Assembly: GCF_014649875.1 (NCBI RefSeq)
Contig: NZ_BMTW01000003.1
Span: 434,001-498,000, forward strand
DNA: 64,000 nt
Origin: Streptomyces rubiginosohelvolus
GTDB lineage: Bacteria; Actinomycetota; Actinomycetes; Streptomycetales; Streptomycetaceae
Direction: 5' to 3'
Positions 17,425-25,655 of this stretch are shown here, one piece after another (within the stretch, counting starts at the first letter, position 1; each line of letters starts with the position of its first letter). The translations under genes and the position numbers were made by a program. The notes under the pieces are model-generated. The model did not search any database. It saw only the letters and a program-made list of their open reading frames with translations, and was not told where the DNA came from.

Positions 17425-18111
17425 TCAGCGGGTGGTGCGCCGGCTCGCCGTCGTCTTCTTCACCGCCTTCTTGGCGGTCTTCTTCGCCGCGGTCTTCTTC
17501 GCCGGGGCGGGCAGCGCCGTCTTCTTGGCGGGGGTGCGCTTGGCAGCGGCCCGCTTCGGGGACGCGGCTTCGGCCGCCGCCTCCTCGGTGTCGGCTCCGG
17601 CGTTCGACAGGGTGCCGGAGCTGGACTCCAGGTGGGCCCGGACGAACCACTGGAACTGCTCCAGGCCGCGCAGGTGCTCGATGAGCAGGTCCTCCGTGAC
17701 GGGGTCGATCTCGCCGGCCTTCTCGACCGCCTCGCGGTGGTCCTCGATGATCCCGGTGTAGACGAGGTCCAGGGCGCCGAGGTGGGCGATGGCGTCGGCG
17801 CGGCCGACGCTGTAGTCGTCCCAGGTGCGCTCCCTGACCAGGGCGCCCGGCGTGCCGTTCGGCTCGCCGCCGAGGGCGGAGATGCGCTCGGCGGCGGCGT
17901 CCGCCATGTCCCTTACGGCGGCGGTCTGCGGGTCGAGCATCTCGTGGACGGCGATGAAGTGCGGTCCGACGACGTTCCAGTGGATGTGCTTGAGGGTGAG
18001 CGCGAGGTCGTTGAGCGCGTGCAGGCGCAGCGTCAGGAGGTCGATGACCTGACGGCCCTCGTCGACGCCGAGGCCGGGCACGGTGTAGCGGGGGGTACGT
18101 GCGGGGGACAT
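17425..18111 (-). CDS. dps: Dps-family ferritin-like protein with a lysine-rich tail
   Basis: A 228-residue protein. Residues 1-170 are a Dps four-helix bundle with the ferroxidase segment KHIHWNVVGPHFIAVHEMLD. Dps dodecamers oxidise and store iron and protect DNA. Residues about 180-228 form an extension rich in Lys, Ala and Thr with repeated AKKT units, like the tail of histone H1 or Streptomyces HupS, predicted to bind DNA. ATG 18111 has AGGAG five bases upstream. It is convergent with the glycerophosphodiesterase and 73 bases downstream of transketolase. Confidence 0.93.
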   Translation of the reverse strand: MSPARTPRYTVPGLGVDEGRQVIDLLTLRLHALNDLALTLKHIHWNVVGPHFIAVHEMLDPQTAAVRDMADAAAERISALGGEPNGTPGALVRERTWDDYSVGRADAIAHLGALDLVYTGIIEDHREAVEKAGEIDPVTEDLLIEHLRGLEQFQWFVRAHLESSSGTLSNAGADTEEAAAEAASPKRAAAKRTPAKKTALPAPAKKTAAKKTAKKAVKKTTASRRTTR

Positions 18112-18184
18112 GGGGCTCCTGTTCCTGTGTACGTCGATCGATCGGGATGGCTTTTTCGGTGCGCGGGCCGGGCGGGGCCGGGGC

Positions 18185-20419
18185 CTAACCGGCGTCCCCG
18201 GTGCCGCCTTCGGTCGGGGTCGCGCCGGGCCGGTCCCCGCCGGGCCGAACGGGTCCGGCGGCAGCGCGGATGCTGTCCCGCGCGGCTTCGGCGACCGCGC
18301 CGGGCGTGATGCCGAACTCCTCGTACAGGCGCTGGTAGGCGGCGGACGCGCCGAAGTGCTCCAGGCTGACCATGCGGCCCGCGTCGCCCACCACGTCCCG
18401 CCAGCCCTGGGCGACGGCCGCCTCGACGCTCACCCGGGCCCGGACCCCGGGCGGCAGCACCGCGTCCTGGTAGGCGTACGGCTGGTCGGCGAACCACTCG
18501 CGGCAGGGCATCGAGACCACCCGCGCGTCGACCCCGTCGGCGGCCAGCAACTCCCTTGCCTCCAGGGCGATGTGGACCTCGGAGCCGGTGCCGACGAGGA
18601 TGACGTCAGGGGTGTCGCCCCGGCTGTCGGCGAGGACGTAACCGCCGCGGGCGGCCCCCTCGGCGGAGGCGTACGCGCCGTCGCCGTCGCCCCGCTCCAG
18701 GACCGGCAGCGGCTGCCGGGTCAGGGCGAGTCCGGCGGGCCGGTCGTGGTGCTCCAGGACCGTGCGCCAGCAGACGGAGGTCTCGTTGGCGTCGGCGGGC
18801 CGTACGACGTCGAGGCCGGGGATCGCGCGGAGTGCGGCCAGTTGCTCGACGGGCTGGTGGGTGGGGCCGTCCTCGCCGAGGCCGATGGAGTCGTGGGTCC
18901 AGACGTAGGTGACCGGCAGCTTCATCAGGGCGGCGAGGCGGACGGCCGGGCGCATGTAGTCGCTGAAGATCAGGAACGTACCGCCGTAGGGCCGGGTGAG
19001 GCTCTGGAGCGCGATGCCGTTGAGGGTCGCGCCCATGGCGTGCTCGCGGATGCCGAAGTGGAGCGTGCGGCCGTACGGGTTGCCGGGGAACTCACCGGTC
19101 TGCTTGGACTCCGGCACGAAGGACGGCTCGCCCTCCATGGTGGTGTTGTTGCTCCCCGCGAGGTCGGCCGAGCCGCCCCACAGCTCGGGCAGCACGGGGG
19201 CCAGCGCGGTGAGCACATCGCCGGAGGCCTTGCGGGTGGCGATGCCCTTGGGGTCGGCGTCGAAGACGGGCAGGCTGTCGGTCCAGCCCTCCGGGAGCCG
19301 CTGCTCCCGCAGCCGGTCGAGGAGGGCGGCGCGCTCGGGGTGGGCGGCGCGCCACACCTGGTAGCGGGGCTCCCAGGCGCGGTGGGCCGAGGCCCCGCGC
19401 TCGACGACCGCGCGGGCGTGCTCCAGTACGTCGTCCTCGACGGTGAAGTCGGCGTCCGGGTCGAAGCCGAGCAACTTCTTGGTGGCGGCGACCTCGTCGT
19501 CGCCGAGCGCGGAACCGTGGGCCTTGCCGGTGTTCTGCTTGGTGGGCGCGGGCCAGCCGATGATCGTGCGCAGCAGGATCAGGGAGGGCCGGCCGCTCTC
19601 GCTCTTCGCGGCCTCGACGGCGGCGAGCAGGGCGTCGACGTCCTCGACGTAGTCACCGGTGCGGGTGAAGTCGACCGTCTGGACGTGCCAGCCGTACGCG
19701 GCGTAGCGGGCGGGGACGTCCTCGCTGAAGGAGATGTCGGTGTCGTCCTCGATGGAGATGTGGTTGGAGTCGTAGAAGACGATCAGATTGCCGAGCTCCT
19801 GGTGTCCGGCGAGCGAACTGGCCTCGGACGTCACGCCTTCCATCAGGTCGCCGTCGGAGGCGACGACGTACACATGGTGGTCGAAGGGGCTGGTGCCGGC
19901 GGGCGCGTCGGGGTCGAGGAGCCCGCGCTCCCGGCGGCCCGCCATGGCCATGCCGACGGCGGAGGCGAGCCCCTGCCCGAGCGGTCCGGTGGTGATCTCG
20001 ACGCCCCGGGTGTGGCGGTACTCGGGGTGGCCGGGGGTGATCGACCCCCAGGTGCGCAGCGCCTTCAGGTCGTCCAGCTCCATCCCGTACCCGCTCAGGT
20101 AGAGCTGGATGTAGAGGGTGAGGCTGGAGTGGCCGCAGGAGAGCACGAAGCGGTCGCGGCCGATCCACTGGTCGTCGGCCGGGTCGTGCCGCATCACCTG
20201 CTGGAAGAGCAGGTACGCCAGCGGGGCCAGGCTCATCGCGGTGCCCGGGTGGCCGTGGCCCGCCTTCTGCACGGCGTCGGCGGCCAGCGCCCGGACGGTG
20301 TCGACGGCACGGACGTCGAGCGGCCCCCAGCCCGCCGCCTGAGCCAGCGGCGGGGCCAGTCGTGGATCGCGGCCGCGGTCCGGGCCGTCCGTCGCTTCGG
20401 GGGCGTTGGGGGGTGCCAT
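18185..20419 (-). CDS. tkt: Transketolase
   Basis: A 744-residue thiamine-diphosphate enzyme that moves two-carbon units in the pentose phosphate pathway. The ThDP/Mg motif starts at ASDGDLMEGVTSE and ends in FYDSN; the second ThDP-contacting region HFGIREHAMGA and the sugar-phosphate region THDSIGLGEDGPTHQPVE are intact. ATG 20419 has AGGAGG six bases upstream. The usual Streptomyces neighbours tal and zwf are absent, so this is a stand-alone copy. The C-terminal 30 residues (Pro/Gly-rich) are an extension. Confidence 0.96.
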   Translation of the reverse strand: MAPPNAPEATDGPDRGRDPRLAPPLAQAAGWGPLDVRAVDTVRALAADAVQKAGHGHPGTAMSLAPLAYLLFQQVMRHDPADDQWIGRDRFVLSCGHSSLTLYIQLYLSGYGMELDDLKALRTWGSITPGHPEYRHTRGVEITTGPLGQGLASAVGMAMAGRRERGLLDPDAPAGTSPFDHHVYVVASDGDLMEGVTSEASSLAGHQELGNLIVFYDSNHISIEDDTDISFSEDVPARYAAYGWHVQTVDFTRTGDYVEDVDALLAAVEAAKSESGRPSLILLRTIIGWPAPTKQNTGKAHGSALGDDEVAATKKLLGFDPDADFTVEDDVLEHARAVVERGASAHRAWEPRYQVWRAAHPERAALLDRLREQRLPEGWTDSLPVFDADPKGIATRKASGDVLTALAPVLPELWGGSADLAGSNNTTMEGEPSFVPESKQTGEFPGNPYGRTLHFGIREHAMGATLNGIALQSLTRPYGGTFLIFSDYMRPAVRLAALMKLPVTYVWTHDSIGLGEDGPTHQPVEQLAALRAIPGLDVVRPADANETSVCWRTVLEHHDRPAGLALTRQPLPVLERGDGDGAYASAEGAARGGYVLADSRGDTPDVILVGTGSEVHIALEARELLAADGVDARVVSMPCREWFADQPYAYQDAVLPPGVRARVSVEAAVAQGWRDVVGDAGRMVSLEHFGASAAYQRLYEEFGITPGAVAEAARDSIRAAAGPVRPGGDRPGATPTEGGTGDAG

Positions 20420-20630
20420 CGAGTCCTCCTGGTCAGCGGGGTGGGCGGGCTGCGGGCGGCGCGCACGCGGTCCCCCGAACCCGAGCCGCCCGGCTGCGTG
20501 GCCGGGTCCCCCGGGAAGCGGTGTCCAAACCTGGGCGCCCGCAGGGATGGGGGCAGGCGAGAAGACGGAACGCCTTTATAGCAATAAAAGTGAGGATAAT
20601 AGGACACCCGGCGAGAGTGAGAGGCTCACC

Positions 20631-20993
20631 ATGTCGAAGAAACCGCCCCGGCCCGGCGAGGGGCCGAGCAGATTCAAGGGCGAGGGGCAGCACGGCTGGT
20701 CCCCCGATGTCGACGAGGAGTCCCAGCAGCCCAACCCCAGCGCGCACCGCTCCTTCCACCCGGACACCTACGCCCCCGAGCCGGACAGGCCCCGCAAGAA
20801 GCCGACCGAGGAGGAGAAGCGCGCCTCCCTGGAAGGCACCCCGCCGGAGAGCGCCACCAGCCGCGGCAAGGACTCCGACATGCGCGACACCGGACGACGG
20901 GGCAGGTCCGGCCGCCCCAGCGGCGAGAAGGACGCGTCCGCCCACACGGGCGTCGACCCGCAGGAGCGCAAGGGCAGCGACCCCACGCACTGA
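20631..20993 (+). CDS. Small disordered hydrophilic protein of unknown function
   Basis: A 120-residue protein without hydrophobic segments and very rich in Pro, Glu, Lys, Arg, Ser and Asp; predicted to be intrinsically disordered. No Cys and one Trp. I do not recognise a family. The start MSKKPPRPGE has AGAGG six bases upstream. The leader (20570-20610) is unusually A/T-rich and contains GGATAAT, a possible -10 element. It is divergent from tkt and followed by a clean terminator, so it is probably a single-gene unit. Confidence 0.7.
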   Translation: MSKKPPRPGEGPSRFKGEGQHGWSPDVDEESQQPNPSAHRSFHPDTYAPEPDRPRKKPTEEEKRASLEGTPPESATSRGKDSDMRDTGRRGRSGRPSGEKDASAHTGVDPQERKGSDPTH

Positions 20994-21010
20994 GCCACCC
21001 ACCCCACGAC

Positions 21011-21043
21011 GCGGGCCCGGCCATCTCCCCCGGCCGGGCCCGC
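21011..21043 (+). terminator. Terminator of the small disordered-protein gene
   Basis: A perfect 12-bp GC stem (21011-21022 with 21032-21043) with a 9-base loop lies 18 bases past the stop. Confidence 0.8.
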
Positions 21044-21165
21044 TCCGTATGCCCGGCCCCCGCACACCCCACCACCTCGGCCCACCCCGCCGCGTCGCTG
21101 GTCCTAGGCCGAAGGGCTGATCACTTGGCGGAGCGTCCTGCTGTTAGCCTGCTCCTAGATTGCTC

Positions 21166-21182
21166 CTGCATATAGGTTGCAA
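21166..21182 (+). promoter_or_regulatory. Nur-type nickel operator of sodF
   Basis: CTGCAT-N5-TTGCAA fits the Nur box format TTGCAA-N5-TTGCAA. It lies 42 bases upstream of the start. Nur represses sodF when nickel is available so that the nickel enzyme SodN is used instead; that is established for S. coelicolor. Confidence 0.75.
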
Positions 21183-21224
21183 TAACAACTGGACGGCATT
21201 CCCAGCAGTCGGAGGGTTCGAACC

Positions 21225-21866
21225 ATGGCCACGTACACGCTCCCGGAACTCCCGTACGACTACGCGGCGCTCGAACCGGTCATCAACCCGCAGATCATCG
21301 AGCTGCACCACGACAAGCACCACGCCGCGTACGTCAAGGGTGCGAACGACACCCTGGAGCAGCTGGAAGAGGCCCGCGACAAGGAGGCCTGGGGAGCGAT
21401 CAACGGCCTCCAGAAGAACCTCGCGTTCCACCTCTCCGGCCACATCCTGCACTCGATCTACTGGCACAACATGACCGGCGACGGCGGCGGCGAGCCCCTC
21501 GCGGCGGACGGCGTGGGCGACCTCGCCGACGCGATCACCGAGTCGTTCGGCTCCTACGCGGGCTTCAAGTCCCAGCTGACGAAGGCCGCGGCCACCACCC
21601 AGGGTTCGGGCTGGGGCGTGCTCGCGTACGAGCCCGTCAGCGGCAAGCTGATCGTCGAGCAGGTCTACGACCACCAGGGCAACGTCGGCCAGGGCTCGGT
21701 CCCGATCCTGGTCTTCGACGCCTGGGAGCACGCCTTCTACCTGCAGTACAAGAACCAGAAGGTGGACTTCATCGAGGCGATGTGGCAGGTCGTCAACTGG
21801 CAGGACGTGGCGAAGCGTTACGCGGCGGCCAAGGAGCGCGTGAACGTGCTGCTGCTCGCCCCCTGA
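21225..21866 (+). CDS. sodF: Iron (Fe/Mn-family) superoxide dismutase
   Basis: A 213-residue cytoplasmic enzyme that converts superoxide to peroxide and oxygen. Metal ligands by family alignment are His28 (IELHHDKHH), His76 (ILHSIYW), and Asp165 and His169 ([10 protein letters not shown]). GGAGG lies nine bases before ATG 21225. The Nur-like box upstream and the Streptomyces context favour the iron enzyme under nickel control. A strong terminator follows. Confidence 0.96.
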   Translation: MATYTLPELPYDYAALEPVINPQIIELHHDKHHAAYVKGANDTLEQLEEARDKEAWGAINGLQKNLAFHLSGHILHSIYWHNMTGDGGGEPLAADGVGDLADAITESFGSYAGFKSQLTKAAATTQGSGWGVLAYEPVSGKLIVEQVYDHQGNVGQGSVPILVFDAWEHAFYLQYKNQKVDFIEAMWQVVNWQDVAKRYAAAKERVNVLLLAP

Positions 21867-21939
21867 GTGACGCCGGCCCGCCGGAATCGTCCTGCCTCGT
21901 GATCGTCTTCTCAACCTTCACTTCGGCAGGCGGATGAAA

Positions 21940-21978
21940 GAAGAGCCCCCGCGAGGACGTGACTCGCGGGGGCTCTTC
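21940..21978 (+). terminator. Terminator of sodF
   Basis: A perfect 16-bp stem (21940-21955 with 21963-21978) with a 7-base loop, ending in CTCTTCC. Confidence 0.9.
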
Positions 21979-21995
21979 CATGGCCCCTACTTAGC

Positions 21996-22017
21996 TGTTT
22001 AGCTCATGTGCTAAACA
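21996..22017 (+). promoter_or_regulatory. Palindromic operator in front of the arsR-type gene
   Basis: TGTTTAGC-N6-GCTAAACA is a perfect inverted repeat with 8-bp arms that ends seven bases before the start codon. It is A/T-rich compared with its surroundings. This fits autorepression by the ArsR-type product. Confidence 0.7.
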
Positions 22018-22024
22018 TGCACAC

Positions 22025-22369
22025 ATGGAATCACCCGCCGTTCCGTCCGACGACGAGGCGAGCGCCTTCCGCGCGCTCGCCGATCCCACCCGCCGCCAGA
22101 TCCTGGAGGACCTGCGGGGCGGCGAACTGGCCGCCGGGGAGATCGCGAGCCGGTTCTCGATCAGCGCCCCGTCCATCTCGCGCCACCTGGGCGTACTGAA
22201 GGGGGCGGGGCTCGTCACCGAGCGCCGGGACGCCAACCGCATCCTCTATTCGCTCGCCGAGGAGCGGCTCGCCCTGTGCGTGGGCCGCTTCCTCAGCACG
22301 GTCTGCCCCGAGCAGATCGTCCTCCGCAACACCAAGTGGCGCTCCGCGCCGGAAGGCGACGCCTCATGA
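22025..22369 (+). CDS. ArsR/SdpR-type winged-helix repressor
   Basis: A 114-residue regulator starting MESPAVPSDDEASAFRALADPTRR. The recognition helix region is SISAPSISRHLGVLKGAGLV. No cysteine pair is available for metal sensing, so it resembles the metal-free SdpR-like branch. There is no ribosome site, because the palindrome occupies that place; the start lies seven bases after it, so translation may be leaderless or nearly so. The stop overlaps the next start (ATGA), so the DUF2071 gene is translationally coupled and probably co-regulated. Confidence 0.9.
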   Translation: MESPAVPSDDEASAFRALADPTRRQILEDLRGGELAAGEIASRFSISAPSISRHLGVLKGAGLVTERRDANRILYSLAEERLALCVGRFLSTVCPEQIVLRNTKWRSAPEGDAS

Positions 22370-23148
22370 TCAGACCCCGGCTGTCCAGCGTCATCGAACG
22401 CCGCCTCCTGGTGAACTACCGGGTGGACCCGTACGTCGCGGCGGCCCTGCTGCCCGCGCCGCTCCGCCCCCACCTGGTGCGCGGCCAGGCGGTGGCCGGG
22501 ATCTGCCTGCTCCGGATCGGCGGCGTCCGCCCCGCCTGGGCCCCGGCCGCGACCGGGCTGACCAGCGAGAACGCCGCGCACCGCATCTCCGTCGAGTGGG
22601 AAGGACCGGACGGCGTCGAACGGGGCGTCTACATCCCGCGCCGCGACACCGCCTCCCGCCTCAACGCCTTCGCGGGCGGCCGGATCTACCCGGGCGAGCA
22701 CGGCCGCGCGGACTTCACGGTGCGGGAGGACCCCGACGCCGTACGGGTGGCCTTCGCGACCCGGGACGGCGAGGTGGAGGTGGACGCCACGGTGGAGCCG
22801 GCCGGGGAACTGGACGGCAGCGGCCTGTTCACGGACCTGGCGGAGGCGTCGGAGTTCTTCCGCCGGGGCAGCCGGGGCCTCTCCCCCAACGCGGACGGCA
22901 CGCACCTGGACGTCCTCGAACTCTCCACGGACGCCTGGAAGGTGACGGCGGGCCGCCCGCGCCACGTACGCTCCTCGTTCTTCGAGGACCTGGACCGCTT
23001 CCCGCCGGGCAGCGCGGTGCTGGACAGCGCGCTGGTGATGCGGGGCGTGGCGGCGGACTGGTCGCAGGGGGAGCCGTTCCGGGTGGGGGAGCCTTTCTCG
23101 CTGGGGTGCGGGGCGGGAGTCGGGGCGGCGGAGGGGTTGGCGGGCTGA
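22366..23148 (+). CDS. DUF2071 (YqjF-like) protein
   Basis: A 260-residue soluble protein of the DUF2071 family, whose function is unknown. It starts MIRPRLSSVIERRLLVNYRV with the family pattern of a Pro-rich LLPAPLRPHLVRGQAVAGIC segment. ATG 22366 overlaps the arsR stop by four bases; the longer frame to 22276 lies inside arsR. ArsR/DUF2071 pairs recur in actinobacteria, which suggests that the regulator controls this gene. No catalytic motif or signal peptide is visible. Confidence 0.85.
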   Translation: MIRPRLSSVIERRLLVNYRVDPYVAAALLPAPLRPHLVRGQAVAGICLLRIGGVRPAWAPAATGLTSENAAHRISVEWEGPDGVERGVYIPRRDTASRLNAFAGGRIYPGEHGRADFTVREDPDAVRVAFATRDGEVEVDATVEPAGELDGSGLFTDLAEASEFFRRGSRGLSPNADGTHLDVLELSTDAWKVTAGRPRHVRSSFFEDLDRFPPGSAVLDSALVMRGVAADWSQGEPFRVGEPFSLGCGAGVGAAEGLAG

Positions 23149-23228
23149 AGCCGGCGTGGGGCGGTTACGGGAGGCGACCGGGCGGAAATTCTCGGCGGGA
23201 CAGCAGGCCCGGATGCCACGATGACGTC

Positions 23229-23888
23229 ATGAGTTCTGCCCCCGCGCCCGTACCGGCGGACCCCACCGTCCTGCACCCGATGCCCGGCCAGCCGCGCGTG
23301 GTGCAGCTGAAGCCTCTGGTCACCTCGGAGCTGATCGAGGTCGGTGACCACTCGTACTACGACGACCCCGAACACGCCACGGAGTTCGAGACCCGGAACG
23401 TGCTGTACCACTACGGCCCGGAGCGCCTGGTGATCGGCAAGTTCTGCGCGCTGGCCACAGGGGTGCGGTTCATCATGAACGGCTCCAACCACCGCATGGA
23501 CGGCCCGTCCACGTTCCCCTTCCCCACGCTCGGCGGCTCCTGGGCCGACCACTTCGACCTGCTGACGGGCCTCCCCAACCGGGGTGACACGGTGATCGGC
23601 AACGACGTCTGGATCGGCTACGAGGCGGTGATCATGCCGGGCGTCCGGATCGGCCACGGCGCGATCATCAGCGCCCGGTCCGTGGTGGTCTCGGACGTGC
23701 CGGACTACGGCATCGTCGGCGGCAACCCGGCCCGCCTGATCCGCACCCGGTACGAGGAGGCGGACATCGCGCGCCTGCTGGCGGTGGCCTGGTGGGACTG
23801 GCCTGCGGAGCACCTCACGCACCACATCCGTACGGTGATGTCGGGCACGGTGGCGGAGCTGGAGGCGGCGGCGCCGGGGGGTGTGTAG
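23229..23888 (+). CDS. Hexapeptide-repeat O-acetyltransferase, Vat/CatB-like
   Basis: A 219-residue left-handed beta-helix acetyltransferase of the xenobiotic group. The segment MNGSNHRMDG carries the catalytic His88 of Vat/CatB enzymes, and hexapeptide turns include TVIGNDVWIGYEAVIMPGVR and VSDVPDYGIVGGNPARLIR. The usual length is 205-220. Vat proteins acetylate streptogramin A and CatB proteins acetylate chloramphenicol, but many chromosomal members have unknown substrates, so resistance is only a possibility. The ribosome site is weak. It lies 80 bases after the DUF2071 gene. Confidence 0.88.
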   Translation: MSSAPAPVPADPTVLHPMPGQPRVVQLKPLVTSELIEVGDHSYYDDPEHATEFETRNVLYHYGPERLVIGKFCALATGVRFIMNGSNHRMDGPSTFPFPTLGGSWADHFDLLTGLPNRGDTVIGNDVWIGYEAVIMPGVRIGHGAIISARSVVVSDVPDYGIVGGNPARLIRTRYEEADIARLLAVAWWDWPAEHLTHHIRTVMSGTVAELEAAAPGGV

Positions 23889-23912
23889 GGCGGGCCTGCG
23901 GGGCGGTCACGC

Positions 23913-24413
23913 CTACGAGAACCGGGCGACGTACTCGTCGAAGGGCTCGATGCCGACTGTCGCCCGGAGCTCATCCACGCGCTCGGGCTCCTCACAGGGC
24001 CACGGAACCGGTGCCCCGTCCTTCACACCGGCGATCTGCGTGCCGTAGACCTGTTGACGGCCCTCATTGACCAGCGTGCGGTCGCGCAGAAAGGCCAGTT
24101 CGCGTGGGCCGGCCGCGCCCGCCGACACCGCCTGCTGCATCAGCTGAAGGGCGCGGCGCTGAATGTCGAGCTGCCGGTCGGCGTGCTGAGCGACCAGCCA
24201 TGCCGCACGTGCGGCCTCGTCGCCGACCAGTTCCGCCGTCGGCCAGCCGTACTCCGCCATGATCTCGCCGAGCCGGTCACCGTGCCGGGCGGCCAGCCGC
24301 CGCCAGGCCAACTGCTCGGCGGGGTCATCGCTGTTCGCGTGGACTGCGGTCCGGTGATCGGCCGCGGCCATGTCGGTGAGTTCCACCGCCAGTGCGGCAA
24401 TGTCGTGCGCCAC
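23913..24413 (-). CDS. DUF6624-family protein of unknown function
   Basis: A 166-residue soluble protein. The core GWPTAELVGDEAARAAWLVA, QHADRQLDIQRRALQLMQQA and LAFLRDRTLVNEGRQQVYGT matches the DUF6624 pattern as I recall it. No function is known. GTG 24413 has AGGAG six bases upstream, while the slightly longer TTG at 24419 has the ribosome site directly against it, so GTG is chosen. It is convergent with the acetyltransferase (24-base gap). Confidence 0.8.
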   Translation of the reverse strand: MAHDIAALAVELTDMAAADHRTAVHANSDDPAEQLAWRRLAARHGDRLGEIMAEYGWPTAELVGDEAARAAWLVAQHADRQLDIQRRALQLMQQAVSAGAAGPRELAFLRDRTLVNEGRQQVYGTQIAGVKDGAPVPWPCEEPERVDELRATVGIEPFDEYVARFS

Positions 24414-24528
24414 TCTCAACTCCTGGATCAGGTAGGCAGTTTGCGTTTCGCCTGTAACCCTAGAGGCGCAAAAAGGACGTAAAGATCATTCCGGAGAACG
24501 GTGACAGACGCCCCGCCGCGCGGAGATA

Positions 24529-24795
24529 ATGGATCTACCGCTGGGGCCGGAGCCGTTGCGTCGCGACTGGGAAGTGGTGCCGGCGACGCGGAGTTTCCCA
24601 TCAGGCGAAGCAGCTCTCCGCGTCGCCCATTTCCGGCTTCTGTGGGCCGGCGTCGGCACCCACCGCGTCTGCCGGTCCTCCGCCTTTCCCCTGTGCCCTG
24701 CGCTCCTCCGCGACCTGATCGCCGAGCGCATCCACAGGGAAGTCCGGCGGATCGCTACCGGTGACGACAACCCCACTGATACCGAAGATCCCTGA
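24529..24795 (+). CDS. Possible small hypothetical protein
   Basis: An 88-residue frame starting MDLPLGPEPLRRDWEVVPAT and ending GDDNPTDTEDP. It keeps a moderate G/C preference at third positions, lower than its neighbours. GGAG lies three bases before the ATG, closer than usual. The middle AALRVAHFRLLWAGVG and the helix LLRDLIAERIHREVRR look protein-like. I do not recognise a family. The region could instead be non-coding; an opposite-strand frame (24486-24806) is Arg/Ser-rich and less convincing. Confidence 0.4.
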   Translation: MDLPLGPEPLRRDWEVVPATRSFPSGEAALRVAHFRLLWAGVGTHRVCRSSAFPLCPALLRDLIAERIHREVRRIATGDDNPTDTEDP

Positions 24796-24875
24796 TGCTT
24801 CCTCACCGAGGCCGCCTACGCTGAATCGTTCCCGGGTCCGACCAGGGATTCGGCATCGCGAGGGGAGCAGCGATC

Positions 24876-25655
24876 ATGGGGGAACTGGAGGGCAGGACCG
24901 CACTGGTGACCGGCGGGTCGCGGGGTATCGGGCGGGCGGTCGCCCTGCGGCTCGCGGGCGAGGGGGCGTTGGTCGCGGTCCATTACGGCGGCAACGAAGC
25001 GGGCGCCGCCGAGACCGTGGCGCGGATCGTCGAAGCCGGTGGGCGGGCGTTCGCGGTGCGGGCCCTGTTCGGTGAGAACGGGGCGGTGGACCGGCTGTTC
25101 GAGGGGTTCGGCGCCGGGCTGAAGGACCACGGTGCGGACGGCCTGGACATCCTCGTCAACAACGCGGGCACGCACTCGGTCTGTCCGATCGAGCAGCTCA
25201 CCGAGGAGGAGTTCGCGCGGGTGCTCGCGATCAATGTGAGCACGCCGGTCTTCGTCGTCCAGCGGGCGCTGCCGCTGCTGCGGGACGGCGGACGGATCAT
25301 CAACATGGGCTCGGCCGCCACCCGCATCGCGAACCCCGTGCAGATCGGCTACACCGTCAGCAAGGCGGCACTGGCGGCTCTCGGGCCGTCGCTCGCCAAC
25401 GAACTGGGCCGGCGGGGCATCACCGTGAACACCATCGAACCCGGCGTAGTGCTGACCGACATGATCGGCGACTACGCCACGGTCCCCGAGGCGGTGGCCG
25501 CCCTTGAGTCGATCACCGCGCTCGGCCGGATGGGCCTGCCGGAGGACGTCGCCGACGTGGTGGGCTTCCTGGCTGGGCCGCAGGGCCGCTGGGTGACCGG
25601 GCAGACCATCGACGTCTCCGGAGGTACCTACCTCGGGCCGCTCATGCCCGGGTGA
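24876..25655 (+). CDS. Short-chain dehydrogenase/reductase
   Basis: A 259-residue classical SDR using NAD(P)H. The cofactor motif is TGGSRGIG (13-20), the structural motif is NNAG, and the active site comprises the Ser in INMGSAA and YTVSK. The C-terminus VTGQTIDVSGG is typical of FabG-like enzymes. A GAGGGGAG ribosome region precedes ATG 24876. The 3' end overlaps the convergent merR gene by 14 bases. The substrate is unknown. Proximity to the imine reductase suggests, without proof, a shared redox theme. Confidence 0.92.
   Translation: MGELEGRTALVTGGSRGIGRAVALRLAGEGALVAVHYGGNEAGAAETVARIVEAGGRAFAVRALFGENGAVDRLFEGFGAGLKDHGADGLDILVNNAGTHSVCPIEQLTEEEFARVLAINVSTPVFVVQRALPLLRDGGRIINMGSAATRIANPVQIGYTVSKAALAALGPSLANELGRRGITVNTIEPGVVLTDMIGDYATVPEAVAALESITALGRMGLPEDVADVVGFLAGPQGRWVTGQTIDVSGGTYLGPLMPG

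Noticed and set aside
24486..24806. 106-residue minus-strand frame
   Set aside because: Arg/Ser-rich with no ribosome site; the plus-strand frame 24529-24795 is more protein-like, though itself uncertain.
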